From: Rhabdobacter roseus
GTDB taxonomy: Bacteria > Bacteroidota > Bacteroidia > Cytophagales > Spirosomataceae
Direction: 5' to 3'
Assembly: GCF_014202275.1 (NCBI RefSeq)
Contig: NZ_JACHGF010000004.1
Coordinates: 332,928-396,927 of the forward strand
Length of the DNA: 64,000 nucleotides
Position numbers and translations under genes: made by a program. Under the pieces are notes generated by a model. It was not told the DNA's origin. It did no database searches and saw only the letters and a list, made by a program, of their open reading frames with translations. Position 1 is the stretch's first letter. Each line of letters starts with the position of its first letter. This document shows, piece by piece, positions 42,083 to 51,339 of this stretch.

Positions 42083-43411
42083 TTAGCTGTGGCGAGTCGA
42101 CAGGCACCTTCTCAGTTCCCAGGCCAGGCAGGCCCACACCAGCCCGTATTCGAGTACCAGTACCCACCTTGGTTCCTGAAAAGGTACCTGGGCGTAGGCC
42201 AGGTACGTCAGCGGCAGCAGCACCGACCACAGCAGGGGGTACCTGTAGTGGGTAAAAGTACCCAGTGCCAGCAGCGGCGCTACGTACCAGGGATGCACCG
42301 TGGTGGCGCAAAACAGGTACACCGTCAGGATCAACAGCAGGCGCTCGGGCAGCGTAAAGGGTACTTTTCGGGCATAAGAAAGAAACAAAATACCCCCCAG
42401 ACTCAGCAGCGAGAGCAGTGGCCCCAACAGCCCGATGGGGTTGTAGCCCAGCAGCCAGGTACCCACGGCCCGCAGCAGGTAGTACAGCCCGGCGTTGAAC
42501 TCAAAGCGCCGGAAGTAGAGGTCCAGACTGCTGGAAAAGTGAAGTACCTGGTCGGGGTTAAAGAAGAAAGCAAAGGGGAGTAGCACGCCCACGCCTACCA
42601 CGGTCAGGTACCTGAAGCGCCGCGGGCCGGGTAGTTGATGGAGCAGCAGCGGCAAAAAAATCAGCGGCAGCAGCTTGAAGCCCACCGCCAAAGCCAGCGC
42701 CAGGGCTGAAAGTACCCTTTTTTGTTTTTGGTAAAAAGACAAACACAGCATCATGAAAAAGATCGTGACGCCCTCGTAGTGCAGGTTGCCCACCAGCTCT
42801 ACGATAAGGAAAGGATTGAGCCCGTAGAGCAGCCAGGCGCGCCGCTGGGCGGCGTTTTTCTCCAGCCCGTAGTGCACAAGTACCTTCGGCAGCAGTAGCA
42901 AAGTACCCACCTCCGCCAGCCCGATCGGCAGCCGCAGCCAACCCGCCGCGGCCAGGGTACTGGCACCGCCCAGCGTCGTAGCCACGGCAAACCACCCCTG
43001 GAGCAGCGGCGGGTACACGCTGTAGTAATGCGGCGAATTGAGTCGGGCGTAAAGTACCTCATCGAGCCCGACGGCCCGCGCCCAGGGTACCTTCAGGAGG
43101 TCGGTGGGTAGGTACTGGTAGGGATTGTGGCCGTGGGCCAGGAGCTGTCCGTCCCAGATGAAGCGGTAAATGTCGTCGGAAAGGGCAGGGACCGCCACTA
43201 GCCACACCAGCCTACCGGCTATGGCGGCCCCGAGGAGCCACGCAAGGGGTACTTTGTGCTTTGGAATAAAAAATAGTAGCGCGTACAACGCAAAAAGCCC
43301 GGCCCACAGCAGCAGCAGCTGAGCGCTGTCGGTGCGGGCGGTACCGTAGGCCAGCCAGCCGTAGCCCAGCAGCGAAAGTAGCGCCCAAAGTACCCCGTAC
43401 AAGTACCTCAT
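42083..43411 (-). CDS. GT-C type glycosyltransferase (mannosyltransferase-like)
   Basis: 442 residues, about ten membrane helices, acting with a polyprenyl-phosphate sugar donor on the outer face of the inner membrane. ALSDDIYRFIWDGQLLAHGHNPYQYLPTDLL near residue 80 carries the acidic loop-1 motif typical of GT-C polyprenol-phosphate mannosyltransferases, followed by SPHYYSVYPPLLQGWF. The start is the ATG at 43411 (MRYLYGVLWALL), overlapping the stop of the upstream GT2 gene in ATGA; a longer in-frame upstream reading has non-coding character (Arg/Gly/Ala-rich, the antisense of the GT2 frame). Exact acceptor unknown. Confidence 0.8.
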   Translation of the reverse strand: MRYLYGVLWALLSLLGYGWLAYGTARTDSAQLLLLWAGLFALYALLFFIPKHKVPLAWLLGAAIAGRLVWLVAVPALSDDIYRFIWDGQLLAHGHNPYQYLPTDLLKVPWARAVGLDEVLYARLNSPHYYSVYPPLLQGWFAVATTLGGASTLAAAGWLRLPIGLAEVGTLLLLPKVLVHYGLEKNAAQRRAWLLYGLNPFLIVELVGNLHYEGVTIFFMMLCLSFYQKQKRVLSALALALAVGFKLLPLIFLPLLLHQLPGPRRFRYLTVVGVGVLLPFAFFFNPDQVLHFSSSLDLYFRRFEFNAGLYYLLRAVGTWLLGYNPIGLLGPLLSLLSLGGILFLSYARKVPFTLPERLLLILTVYLFCATTVHPWYVAPLLALGTFTHYRYPLLWSVLLPLTYLAYAQVPFQEPRWVLVLEYGLVWACLAWELRRCLSTRHS

Positions 43412-44853
43412 GCCTTGCCCAGCGAATGGCGCACCGAGTAGTAGGCCACCGATCCGTAGCCTAGTACCAGCAGCAAATGAAACCCAAACGCCCCGTACTG
43501 CCCCCGCAGCACGCCCATCACGAGCCCCAGCGCAAAGTACCCCGTCAGCGCCCACTCCACCCAGGTGAGCGGCGGAACGCGCCGGATGTGGTAGGTACTT
43601 TGTCGCCAGGCGTCGGTGCGGGAGGTCACGTTGAATTTGGGCGTGCGGACGAAGGGCGTTTTTCGGCCCAAGTACCCTTCCAGCACCGCCACGGCGTTGT
43701 GCAGCGAGAGCCCCAGCATCATGGTGATAAAGGCCGGAAAGGTAATGACGAACGTCCCAAAAGTACCTTTCTGGCGGTAGGCCGACCAGTAAAAAACCGC
43801 TAAAATGACCATACTTACCTGGAACAGACCGAGCCACGGCCAGGGTACCTGCAGCCAGAGCATGGGCACGCTGAGCAGCGCAATGAGCAGCGTAGCGATA
43901 AAAACGGAGCTATTCAACAAATGAAAAGAAGCGTGCAGCCTGGTAGCCAGCGGAAGCTGCCGGTCGCGCCAGACGGCTCCCAGGTTTTTGCGGGCGCACT
44001 CGGCGGCCCCTTTGGTCCAGCGGTACTGCTGCGACTTCACGGCGGGCATCGTGACGGGTAGTTCGGCGGGACTCAGGAGGTTTTCCAGGTACACAAACCG
44101 CCAGCCCCGCTGCTGCGCCCGGTAGCTCAGGTCCAGGTCTTCGGTGAGGGTATCGGCCGACCACCCGCCCGCGTCGGCGATGGTGGCTTTGCGCCACAGC
44201 CCGGCCGTACCGTTAAAATTGATAAAGTACCCCCCGGCGCTCCGCCCCACCTGCTCGATGGTAAAGTGGGCGTCCAGCCCGAAGGCCTGCAGGCGCGTGA
44301 TCCAGGAGTAGTCTTCGTTGAGGTGGCTCCAGCGGCTCTGCACCACGCCTACGGTTGGGTTGGTAAAATGAGGAAGCGTGCGGCGTAAAAAAGGGGGAGC
44401 GGGGATAAAATCGGCGTCAAAAATGGCTATGAATTCGCCCGTGGCGGTATCCAGGCCGTGCGCGAGCGCCCCGGCTTTGAAGCCCGTGCGCTCGCGCCGC
44501 CGGATGTGCTGTATCGTAAAGCCCTGCGCCTGGTAGTAAAGTACCTTGCGGGCAATCAGCTCTACGGTGTCGTCGGTGGAGTCGTCGAGGAGCTGGATCT
44601 GGAGGAGCTCGCGCGGGTAGTCCAGTGCCATGACGGCCTCGATGAGCCGCTCCACGACGTAGCGTTCGTTATAGACCGGCAGCTGTACCGTCACGGGCGG
44701 CCAATGATCCGATACGGGCTCCGCGTTTTCGTTTCTTTTTTCTTTCCAATAAAGAAGTACCAAGCTCAACTGCGCCAGGCTGTACGCTAAAATAAACAGC
44801 AACGGCAGCAGGTAAAGGATCAGAACGATGTACTGTAAGATGTGTTCGGTCAA
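43408..44853 (-). CDS. CesA-like GT2 glycosyltransferase
   Basis: 481 residues. N-terminal membrane segments (VLILYLLPLLFILAYSLAQLSLVLLYW), cytoplasmic GT2 domain with the D motifs (LLDDSTDDTVELI; IFDADFIPAPPF; LTEDLDLSYRAQQRGW) and the QQYRWTKG motif, the Q-x-x-R-W signature of processive or related beta-glycan synthases, then four C-terminal helices (STLLIALLSVPMLWLQVPW region). Processive synthesis of a polysaccharide or transfer to a lipid carrier is possible. Translationally coupled (ATGA) to the GT-C gene downstream. UDP- or GDP-sugar is not predictable. Confidence 0.9.
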   Translation of the reverse strand: MTEHILQYIVLILYLLPLLFILAYSLAQLSLVLLYWKEKRNENAEPVSDHWPPVTVQLPVYNERYVVERLIEAVMALDYPRELLQIQLLDDSTDDTVELIARKVLYYQAQGFTIQHIRRRERTGFKAGALAHGLDTATGEFIAIFDADFIPAPPFLRRTLPHFTNPTVGVVQSRWSHLNEDYSWITRLQAFGLDAHFTIEQVGRSAGGYFINFNGTAGLWRKATIADAGGWSADTLTEDLDLSYRAQQRGWRFVYLENLLSPAELPVTMPAVKSQQYRWTKGAAECARKNLGAVWRDRQLPLATRLHASFHLLNSSVFIATLLIALLSVPMLWLQVPWPWLGLFQVSMVILAVFYWSAYRQKGTFGTFVITFPAFITMMLGLSLHNAVAVLEGYLGRKTPFVRTPKFNVTSRTDAWRQSTYHIRRVPPLTWVEWALTGYFALGLVMGVLRGQYGAFGFHLLLVLGYGSVAYYSVRHSLGKA

Positions 44854-44861
44854 GACGTTGG

Positions 44862-46670
44862 TTAGCGGTTCACAAGTACCTTACTGCTTTGGGAGAAGGT
44901 ACCGCTCCGGATGCGCAGCACGTACGCGCCCGTCGGCAGGCCTTCCAGCCCCAAAGGTACAACCGTTTCCCGAATCGTAGCGGCTACATTTTTCTGCGCG
45001 ACCCGCACGCCTTGCAATGAATACAGCTCCAGGCTCACGGGCTGGCCCAGCGCTTTGAGCTTCACGTACAGCTGCTCCGAGGTAGGGTTGGGGTACACCG
45101 CCGCGGCCGACGCCAGCGACAGTTCGTCGGACGTAACGGTGAAGGTAAAGCCTTCTGACATCCCGCTGGCGCAGCCGCTCTGGGTGGTAGTGACGCTGTA
45201 CGTACCGGCACTCATGGGCGAGTACTCGGTGCCCGTAGCGCCTTGGACGGCCGTGCCGTTGAGGTACCACTGGTTGCCGGTTGGAGCGCTCGACACCAGC
45301 TTGAGGTCCCCGCTGGCGGTGATCGTCGGCGGGGCCGGAACGGGGTTCACCGTCACCACCACGGGCTCGGAGAGCGACTGACAGCTGGTGGCGTTGAGTT
45401 GCAGGATCACCCCCTTGTTACCCACGGCCCAGCCGTGGTCGGCGTCGGTGAAGAGCAGGTCGTTGAGATCTTCCTGAGTGGGGGTTTCCCAGCGGGTCCA
45501 GGAGGCACCACCGTCCTGGGTACTGAGCAGTAACCCGCCTTTGCCCACGGCGTAGCCGTCCAGCTCGGAAGTAAAGTACACCTTGGTGAGCTGGTAAGCG
45601 GCATCTACCGACTGATCCAGCCAGGTCAAGCCGCCGTCGATGGTTTTCAAGATTCGCCCGCTGTCGCCCACCGCCCAGCCTAGTCCGGCGTATTCAGCGT
45701 TGAGGCGCGCCGCCGTCCGGCTTGCCGTCTCGTTGTATTCGTAGGGCAGGAAGTAGGCGCTGCGCAGGCCTTTGCTTGGATTGACAATAGTCCAGGTAGT
45801 GCCCGCGTCGGTGGTTTTGGCAATGCCGCCCGTGCTTGAAAGCACAAAGCCAGTACTGTCAGTAGGAAATTGTAGATCCGTCACGTTTTCGTCTCGCCCG
45901 GTACCGTATTGATGATAATCAGGACGGAAAATATTGACTGGCCGCATGATGCCATTTTTGTACGTCCACAAAGCCGGAGGATGCGTAACCGCCCGATAGT
46001 AGTAGACTTCGATGGCCAGAAAACCCGTCGTAGGATTAACAAAGTACGCTTTTTTAAGACTTAGGTCTCGTATACTCGACAGCGGTGTTGTTGATTCGAT
46101 GGGCATGGGATACCACGACTGTCCCCCGTCATTAGTAAACTCAGCCAGGCGATCCGCCACCCGCCAACCAAAGGTTGAATCGGCGCGCGAGAATCCCAGA
46201 CTATGATAAGGAGCTGTTTGAATAGTATCCAAAAAGGATACTTCTTCGCCTTGGGTCGATAAGGTCAGCGAGGTACGGACCATGCTCTGTGTCGGCAGCG
46301 TATAGTAGTAGTAAAACCCGCCTCCATTCACCAAAATCTGCTGTCCGTTGAATCCTAGTGAAAAAAGATTTCGCTCGGTGCGGCCCGTCAGGATACGTTT
46401 GACTTGCTGAGCGCGCTGCCGGGCTTCCACCTGATAACTCCCCGAAGCCAGCACCGCTACCAGAGTGTCGTCCGCAAAGCCCTGCTCTTGCGCATCGCGA
46501 AACCAGCGGTAGGTTGTATTGGGTTGTGGAGCGACGAACAACCAGGCCGTGTCGCCTGCACAAATAGTAGTGGCACCGGTGGCCGTGAGTGTAGGCTTGC
46601 AGTCCTGGGCTGCCAGGCGCGTAAAGAAGAATAAAGCTAAAGCGCTAAAAAGAGGTAGATAGTATTTCAT
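44862..46670 (-). CDS. Secreted BNR/Ycf48-like repeat protein with T9SS sorting domain (602 aa)
   Basis: Signal peptide (MKYYLPLFSALALFFFTRLAAQ), then an Ig-like segment (QDCKPTLTATGATTICAGDTAWLFV), about six repeats with TTDAGTTWTIVNPS/TIDGGLTWLDQS motifs (Ycf48/BNR beta-propeller), a second Ig-like segment, and a type A C-terminal domain (VYPNPTSEQLYVKLKALG...PTGAYVLRIRSGTFSQSSKVLV). The latter directs secretion across the outer membrane by the type IX system and attachment to the surface. It shares its C-terminal 190 residues almost exactly with the next gene. Role unknown; likely adhesion, glycan handling or surface structure. Confidence 0.85.
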   Translation of the reverse strand: MKYYLPLFSALALFFFTRLAAQDCKPTLTATGATTICAGDTAWLFVAPQPNTTYRWFRDAQEQGFADDTLVAVLASGSYQVEARQRAQQVKRILTGRTERNLFSLGFNGQQILVNGGGFYYYYTLPTQSMVRTSLTLSTQGEEVSFLDTIQTAPYHSLGFSRADSTFGWRVADRLAEFTNDGGQSWYPMPIESTTPLSSIRDLSLKKAYFVNPTTGFLAIEVYYYRAVTHPPALWTYKNGIMRPVNIFRPDYHQYGTGRDENVTDLQFPTDSTGFVLSSTGGIAKTTDAGTTWTIVNPSKGLRSAYFLPYEYNETASRTAARLNAEYAGLGWAVGDSGRILKTIDGGLTWLDQSVDAAYQLTKVYFTSELDGYAVGKGGLLLSTQDGGASWTRWETPTQEDLNDLLFTDADHGWAVGNKGVILQLNATSCQSLSEPVVVTVNPVPAPPTITASGDLKLVSSAPTGNQWYLNGTAVQGATGTEYSPMSAGTYSVTTTQSGCASGMSEGFTFTVTSDELSLASAAAVYPNPTSEQLYVKLKALGQPVSLELYSLQGVRVAQKNVAATIRETVVPLGLEGLPTGAYVLRIRSGTFSQSSKVLVNR

Positions 46671-46707
46671 GCTGTGTGCGGCTTATTGGTTGGATATCCT
46701 TTAAGAC

Positions 46708-46741
46708 ACGTATAGGAGCCAAAGGGTTGGCTCCTATACGT
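46708..46741. terminator. Hairpin between the two paralogous secreted proteins
   Basis: Perfect 15-bp stem (46708-46722 with 46727-46741) with a 4-nt loop, next to a T-run on the plus strand. It separates the two leftward genes; on the minus strand the T-run precedes rather than follows the hairpin, so terminator activity is uncertain. Confidence 0.5.
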
Positions 46742-46827
46742 CATTTTTTTTAGCTTTTTATTAAAAAAGGCTACTGCTGAAAATCAAGCAGCATTTTAAG
46801 CTAAATATTTGTCTGTCATACCCCTTA

Positions 46828-49563
46828 CTATTTGCTCACAAGTACCTTACTGCTTTGGGAGAAGGTACCACTCCGGATGCGCAGCACGTACGCGCCCGTC
46901 GGCAGGCCTGCCAGCTCTAAAGGTACCACCGTTTCCTGATTGGTAGCGGCTATGTTTTTCTGAGCGACCCGCACGCCTTGCAGCGAATACAGCTCCAGGC
47001 TCACGGGCTGGCCCAGCGCCTTGAGCTTCACGTACAGCTGCTCCGAGGTAGGGTTGGGGTACACCGTCACGGCCGACGCCAGCAGAGGGTCGTCCGAGGT
47101 AATGGTGAAAGTAAATCCTTCCGAAAATTCGCTGGCACAACCGTTCTCGGTGGTGGTGACGGTGTACGTACCCGACGCCAGGGGCGCATACTCAGCCGCC
47201 GTAGCGCCATTGACGGCCGTGCCGTTGAGGTACCATTGGTTGCCGGTCGGCACGCTCGACACCAGCTTCAGCTCGCCGCTGGCCGTGATGACCGGAGGCT
47301 CTGGAAAAGGATTCACGTTCACTACCACGGGCTCGGAGAGCGTTTGGCAGACATCCGTCACCAGGCGGTATACCACGCCGAAATCACCCACGGCCCAGGC
47401 GTGGTTGCGATCCATGAAGGCGATGGCATTCAGGCTTACTTCGGCTCCCAGGTCTATCTTTTCCCAGCGGGTACCCCCGTCGGTAGTTTGGTACAGCCCG
47501 TCCCCCACGGCATATCCTTCCTGGGGGTTCAAAAAACGGATTCCTTTAAAAGCCACATCCCGAAGTACGTAGCTCCAGCTGTCGCCGCCGTCGGTGGTTT
47601 TTTGAATGCCGTCGGGGCCAACCACAAAGCCCGTCAAATCACCCACGAAGTTAATATCGTACAAAATGCGGTTGCTTTGGGTACTTAGGGCTTCCCAGGT
47701 GTAGCCCTCGTCGGTAGTCCGGAATAATTTCCCTTTGGTGGTGGTAACATAACCAACCTCGGGCGAGAAAAAGTAAATTTTTAACGGATTCATCCGGCTG
47801 GTGTCGTCGCCATTGCCCAGGGCCGGATCACCGCCGTAGGGTAACTCCACGAGGGTCCTGACCACGTCGCCGTTGTCTTCCACGTTGAAGCGGTAGAGGG
47901 AATTGTTCAGGTACCCCATGCTTTTGTTGGCAACCATCCAGCCGTAGGTTTCGTAGTCCATCTGGGCGGAGTACACCGTGTAGTCGTAGCGCTTCTTAAA
48001 GAGCTCGGTCCAGGTTTTGCCTTTGTCGTACGTAAAGCTCAGGCTGTTGTAGCCCGCGCGCCAGCTCATCTCGGCGTCACCGGCCCGGATTTCCTGGTAA
48101 GGTACCCGAAACGACCGCTCGTCTTTCCGCCAGGTAGCGCCGCCGTCGGTTGAAGCAAGCTGGACGCTGAAGTTGGAAGGGTGGTCGCCGAAGGGCCGGG
48201 AGCCGGTAAACACGGGCATTTGCCCACCCACTACCTCAACGGTATTGTTGTCAAAAGCCAGGACGGAAGTTAGGTTCTGGAAGGTACGCAGGCCCGGCAC
48301 GGTAGCGGAGTTCTCCACAGGCAACGACAGCAGGTAGTTGAAGCCCCCGCCGCCCACGGTACCTACCGTTCCGCTTTCCAGCACCCCAAACGCGTTGATG
48401 GGCAGGTAGGCCATGCCACTGGGGCAGCCAGCGGCATCGCGCGCGCCGCAGTTACGGGCATCAAACACCTTAGTCCAGGTTTTACCCCCATCGAGGGTCG
48501 CAAAGATGGCCTTACTGGCCCAGGTCGTCATGGCTTCCTGGGCGGTATATTCACAAAAAAAGTACCCTTCAGCAGGCGAAACAAAGTGCGCTTTCAAGGA
48601 CGTAAGCCCCGCAATACCGAGTTGGTCCGAGGTACTTTTGCCTCCCAGCGAAGCCTGTTCCCAGGTACTTCCGCCGTCTTGAGTACGAAGCATCGCAAAG
48701 TACCCCGCCCCCGTAAGCTCCTGGCGATAAACCGAGAGAATGCCGTGTTGCGCATCCGAAAAATGGACGTTACCCAGGTTTTCCTGTCCCTGCTTTGCCC
48801 GAACCAGGGCCCAGGAAGTACCCCCGTCGGTGGTTTTGTAGAGTCCGGTGGTGTTGGTAGCCCAGCCCAGGGAGTCATCCACCCACGAAAAATCCCGCAG
48901 CTCGGAAGCGGGGCCGCTGAGGGTAGTCCAGGTGGTGCCGCCGTCGGTGGTTTTTAGTAGTTTTTGGTTGGCCAAGATCCAGCCCGTTTGGGCGCTGGCA
49001 AAGTACAGCTTACTCACCGCACCACCGGTGTAGCTGGTTTGGGCGGTCCAGGTGGTGCCGCCGTCGGTGGTTTTGTGCAAAGTACCCTGCTCGCTCACCA
49101 CCCAGCCCGTTTGGGCGTCGGCAAAGAAAAGCTTGCGGAGATTGGCCGTCAGCGAGGTACGGATCGGCGTCCAGGTTTGGCCGTTGGTGGTTTTCTGAAA
49201 GGTACCTTTGTCGCCCACCAGGTACCCGGTGCCGCCAGGCAGGTACTGCATGTCATAGAGGGAGGTACTGGTAGGAGCGGCACCGGAGCCAGCCCATTCC
49301 CAGCGCTCTTTGCGCGTGGTACCTTCGGCGCGGTATTCGCCGCTTTCAATGACCTGTAGGGTACTTTGGCGGTTGGTGAGGTACCTTCCGTCTTTTTGCC
49401 AGCGAATGGTTTTGCCCGCGCCGTTCTGGACGCGCAGCTCCAGCGACTCGCCCTCACAGACGTTGGTGGTACCCGTCAGGTTGAGGGTAGGTTTACAATC
49501 CTGGGCGGAAACGTAGGAAAAACAAAGCGCTGATAAGGCAATAGCGTGTAAAGTGTGCTTCAT
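46828..49563 (-). CDS. Secreted BNR/Ycf48-like repeat protein with T9SS sorting domain (911 aa)
   Basis: Signal peptide (MKHTLHAIALSALCFSYVSAQ), Ig-like domain (QDCKPTLNLTGTTNVCEGESLELRV), then some fourteen TTDGGTTWT-type repeats forming one or two beta-propellers, an Ig-like domain (PEPPVITASGELKLVSSVPTGNQWYLNGTAV) and a T9SS type A sorting domain. The repeats are more numerous than in the 602-residue paralogue. A TATCTTTG -7-like box at 49599-49606 (minus strand) lies upstream. Extracellular or surface-anchored; function unknown. Confidence 0.85.
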   Translation of the reverse strand: MKHTLHAIALSALCFSYVSAQDCKPTLNLTGTTNVCEGESLELRVQNGAGKTIRWQKDGRYLTNRQSTLQVIESGEYRAEGTTRKERWEWAGSGAAPTSTSLYDMQYLPGGTGYLVGDKGTFQKTTNGQTWTPIRTSLTANLRKLFFADAQTGWVVSEQGTLHKTTDGGTTWTAQTSYTGGAVSKLYFASAQTGWILANQKLLKTTDGGTTWTTLSGPASELRDFSWVDDSLGWATNTTGLYKTTDGGTSWALVRAKQGQENLGNVHFSDAQHGILSVYRQELTGAGYFAMLRTQDGGSTWEQASLGGKSTSDQLGIAGLTSLKAHFVSPAEGYFFCEYTAQEAMTTWASKAIFATLDGGKTWTKVFDARNCGARDAAGCPSGMAYLPINAFGVLESGTVGTVGGGGFNYLLSLPVENSATVPGLRTFQNLTSVLAFDNNTVEVVGGQMPVFTGSRPFGDHPSNFSVQLASTDGGATWRKDERSFRVPYQEIRAGDAEMSWRAGYNSLSFTYDKGKTWTELFKKRYDYTVYSAQMDYETYGWMVANKSMGYLNNSLYRFNVEDNGDVVRTLVELPYGGDPALGNGDDTSRMNPLKIYFFSPEVGYVTTTKGKLFRTTDEGYTWEALSTQSNRILYDINFVGDLTGFVVGPDGIQKTTDGGDSWSYVLRDVAFKGIRFLNPQEGYAVGDGLYQTTDGGTRWEKIDLGAEVSLNAIAFMDRNHAWAVGDFGVVYRLVTDVCQTLSEPVVVNVNPFPEPPVITASGELKLVSSVPTGNQWYLNGTAVNGATAAEYAPLASGTYTVTTTENGCASEFSEGFTFTITSDDPLLASAVTVYPNPTSEQLYVKLKALGQPVSLELYSLQGVRVAQKNIAATNQETVVPLELAGLPTGAYVLRIRSGTFSQSSKVLVSK

Positions 49564-49639
49564 ATAAAAGAAGGTCTGGATTGAGCTGCTTGAAGTACCA
49601 AAGATAAAGTAAGTTACACGATTAGGAGCGAAAAGAGGG

Positions 49640-50335
49640 TTATCTATACTTAAAAATCCAGGATAAAATTTTGTAACCCGCCAGCAAAGTACCTTTCAGG
49701 GTACCTGACACCTTGGAGTGGCCGATCCGGACGCGGTAGGTAACGGGTACTTCGCCCACGGCAAAACCCAGTTTAGCGGCCTTGAGCTGCATCTCCACCG
49801 TCCAGCCGTAGGTTTTATCCTGCATGTTCATTTCCAGTAATGTAGCGAAGCGCACCGCCCTAAAAGGCCCCAGGTCGGTGTAGTGAATGCCGTAGAGCCA
49901 GCGCATGAGCGTGGTGGCCAGCCAGTTGCCAAATACTTGCTGGGGCGTCATGGAGCCCCGCTGTCGCTTCCCCAGCGCCCGGGAGCCAATCACCAGGTCG
50001 AGCTGGTGGTCCGTCAGATGCTGCACCAGCGTAGGTAGCTCCTCGGGGTAGTCGGAGTAGTCGGCGTCGATAAACACCACCACCTCGGGAGGTACTTCTT
50101 TATGCTTTAGGTACTCAATGCCCCGCAGGCAGGCGTAGCCGTAGCCCTGGCGGGGTTCGTCGAGTACGGTTGCGCCCGCCGCTTCGGCGGCCCGGCGGGT
50201 GTCATCGCGGGAGTTGTTATTCACCACTACGACCTCACGTACCCAGCTCCGGGGCAGGTCGCGGACCACGTTCCCGACGGCGTTTTCTTCGTTGAAAGCG
50301 GGAATAACTACATCAATGTGGGGTTTGCTTGGCAA
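49640..50335 (-). CDS. GT2 glycosyltransferase, polyprenyl-phosphate mannose synthase-like
   Basis: 231 residues, no membrane helices. Single GT2 domain: VVIPAFNEENAVGNVV, VVVNNNSRDDTRRAA, VVFIDADYSDYPEELPTLVQHL (DxD equivalent), DLVIGSRALGKR, TDLGPFRAVRF and KVSGTLKGTLLAGYKIL. This pattern is typical of proteins that make polyprenyl-phosphate-sugar from a nucleotide sugar, which would fit as donor supply for the GT-C gene 6 kb away. Its own location is separate. Confidence 0.85.
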   Translation of the reverse strand: MPSKPHIDVVIPAFNEENAVGNVVRDLPRSWVREVVVVNNNSRDDTRRAAEAAGATVLDEPRQGYGYACLRGIEYLKHKEVPPEVVVFIDADYSDYPEELPTLVQHLTDHQLDLVIGSRALGKRQRGSMTPQQVFGNWLATTLMRWLYGIHYTDLGPFRAVRFATLLEMNMQDKTYGWTVEMQLKAAKLGFAVGEVPVTYRVRIGHSKVSGTLKGTLLAGYKILSWIFKYR

Positions 50336-50532
50336 GATCTGAAGCGTAAAAAGATTGTAACAAAAATGAAAAACTACGTCATTATTTTCAATAAGTACCC
50401 AATCGCTCTTTCCGGAGGGTACTTTAAGCCGTGGTGAGTTACTTTTTTTGCCTTAAAATACGCTAGGTTACCTGAGTTCTCCTAACTTGCTCCACGACTT
50501 ACCGAGTTTATGGGCCTAAACCAACCTTTGCT

Positions 50533-51339
50533 ATGAAAATTTCCTTCGTCGGAGCCGGTAATGTAGCCTGGCATCTGGCGCAAGCCTTCGAGAACGCCGG
50601 CCACGTGGTGAACGAAGTCTACAGCCGCGACAGCCAGAACGCCCGCCTGCTTACTACGCTGCTGTACGACGCCACCATTCAGCCGGATCTCAACTTTGCC
50701 GAAAGCGAATCGGCCCTGATCGTCATTGCGGCGGCCGATGACGCCCTGGCGGGGATCATCGAGCGCATCGTCCTGCCCGACGGCGTCATGCTGGTGCACA
50801 CCTCGGGCACGCAGTCGCTGGCGGAGCTACAGCGGCTGGTGGGCATTTACAGCGACGTACCCGTGCGCACGGGGGTACTTTATCCTTTACAAACCTTCAC
50901 GAAAGGAGTACCCCTGGACTACGCCCAGATTCCGTTTTGCATAGAGGCCACCGACGCCGATACCGAGCAGGAACTGACGGCACTGGCCCGCTCGGTAAGT
51001 ACCCAGGTGTACCGCGTCGACTCCGAGGAGCGGCAGGTACTGCACATCGGGGCCGTTTTTGCCTGTAATTTTACCAACCACCTCCTCACCATCGCCCACG
51101 ACTTGCTGGCCCGCGAGCAGCTGGATTTCACCCTGCTCAAACCCCTCATCCGCGAAACCTGCGAAAAAGCCCTGGCTTCCACTGACCCGGCCCTGGCCCA
51201 AACCGGCCCGGCCCGACGAAACGACTGGTCCATCACGAGCCAGCACCTGGCATACCTACAACCGGTGAGTCCCGAGTGGACGGGCTTGTACCGCCAGCTT
51301 ACAGAGAGCATCCGGCTACGTCATTTCGGGATGGACTGA
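50533..51339 (+). CDS. Rossmann-like and DUF2520 domain protein
   Basis: 268 residues. N-terminal NAD(P)-binding part (MKISFVGAGNVAWHLAQAFENAGHVVNEVYSRD, GxGNxA motif) and a C-terminal DUF2520 helical domain (ACNFTNHLLTIAHDLLAREQLDFTLLKPLIRETCEKAL). Related to NADP-dependent oxidoreductases of the beta-hydroxyacid dehydrogenase type, of uncertain substrate. It converges on the next gene with a 19-bp tail-to-tail overlap. Confidence 0.85.
   Translation: MKISFVGAGNVAWHLAQAFENAGHVVNEVYSRDSQNARLLTTLLYDATIQPDLNFAESESALIVIAAADDALAGIIERIVLPDGVMLVHTSGTQSLAELQRLVGIYSDVPVRTGVLYPLQTFTKGVPLDYAQIPFCIEATDADTEQELTALARSVSTQVYRVDSEERQVLHIGAVFACNFTNHLLTIAHDLLAREQLDFTLLKPLIRETCEKALASTDPALAQTGPARRNDWSITSQHLAYLQPVSPEWTGLYRQLTESIRLRHFGMD

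Noticed and set aside
43412-43837. N-terminal extension of the GT-C gene (about 142 extra residues)
   Set aside because: It lies antiparallel within the frame of the CesA-like gene, is Arg/Gly/Ala-rich like an antisense frame, and the ATG at 43411 overlaps the upstream stop in ATGA.
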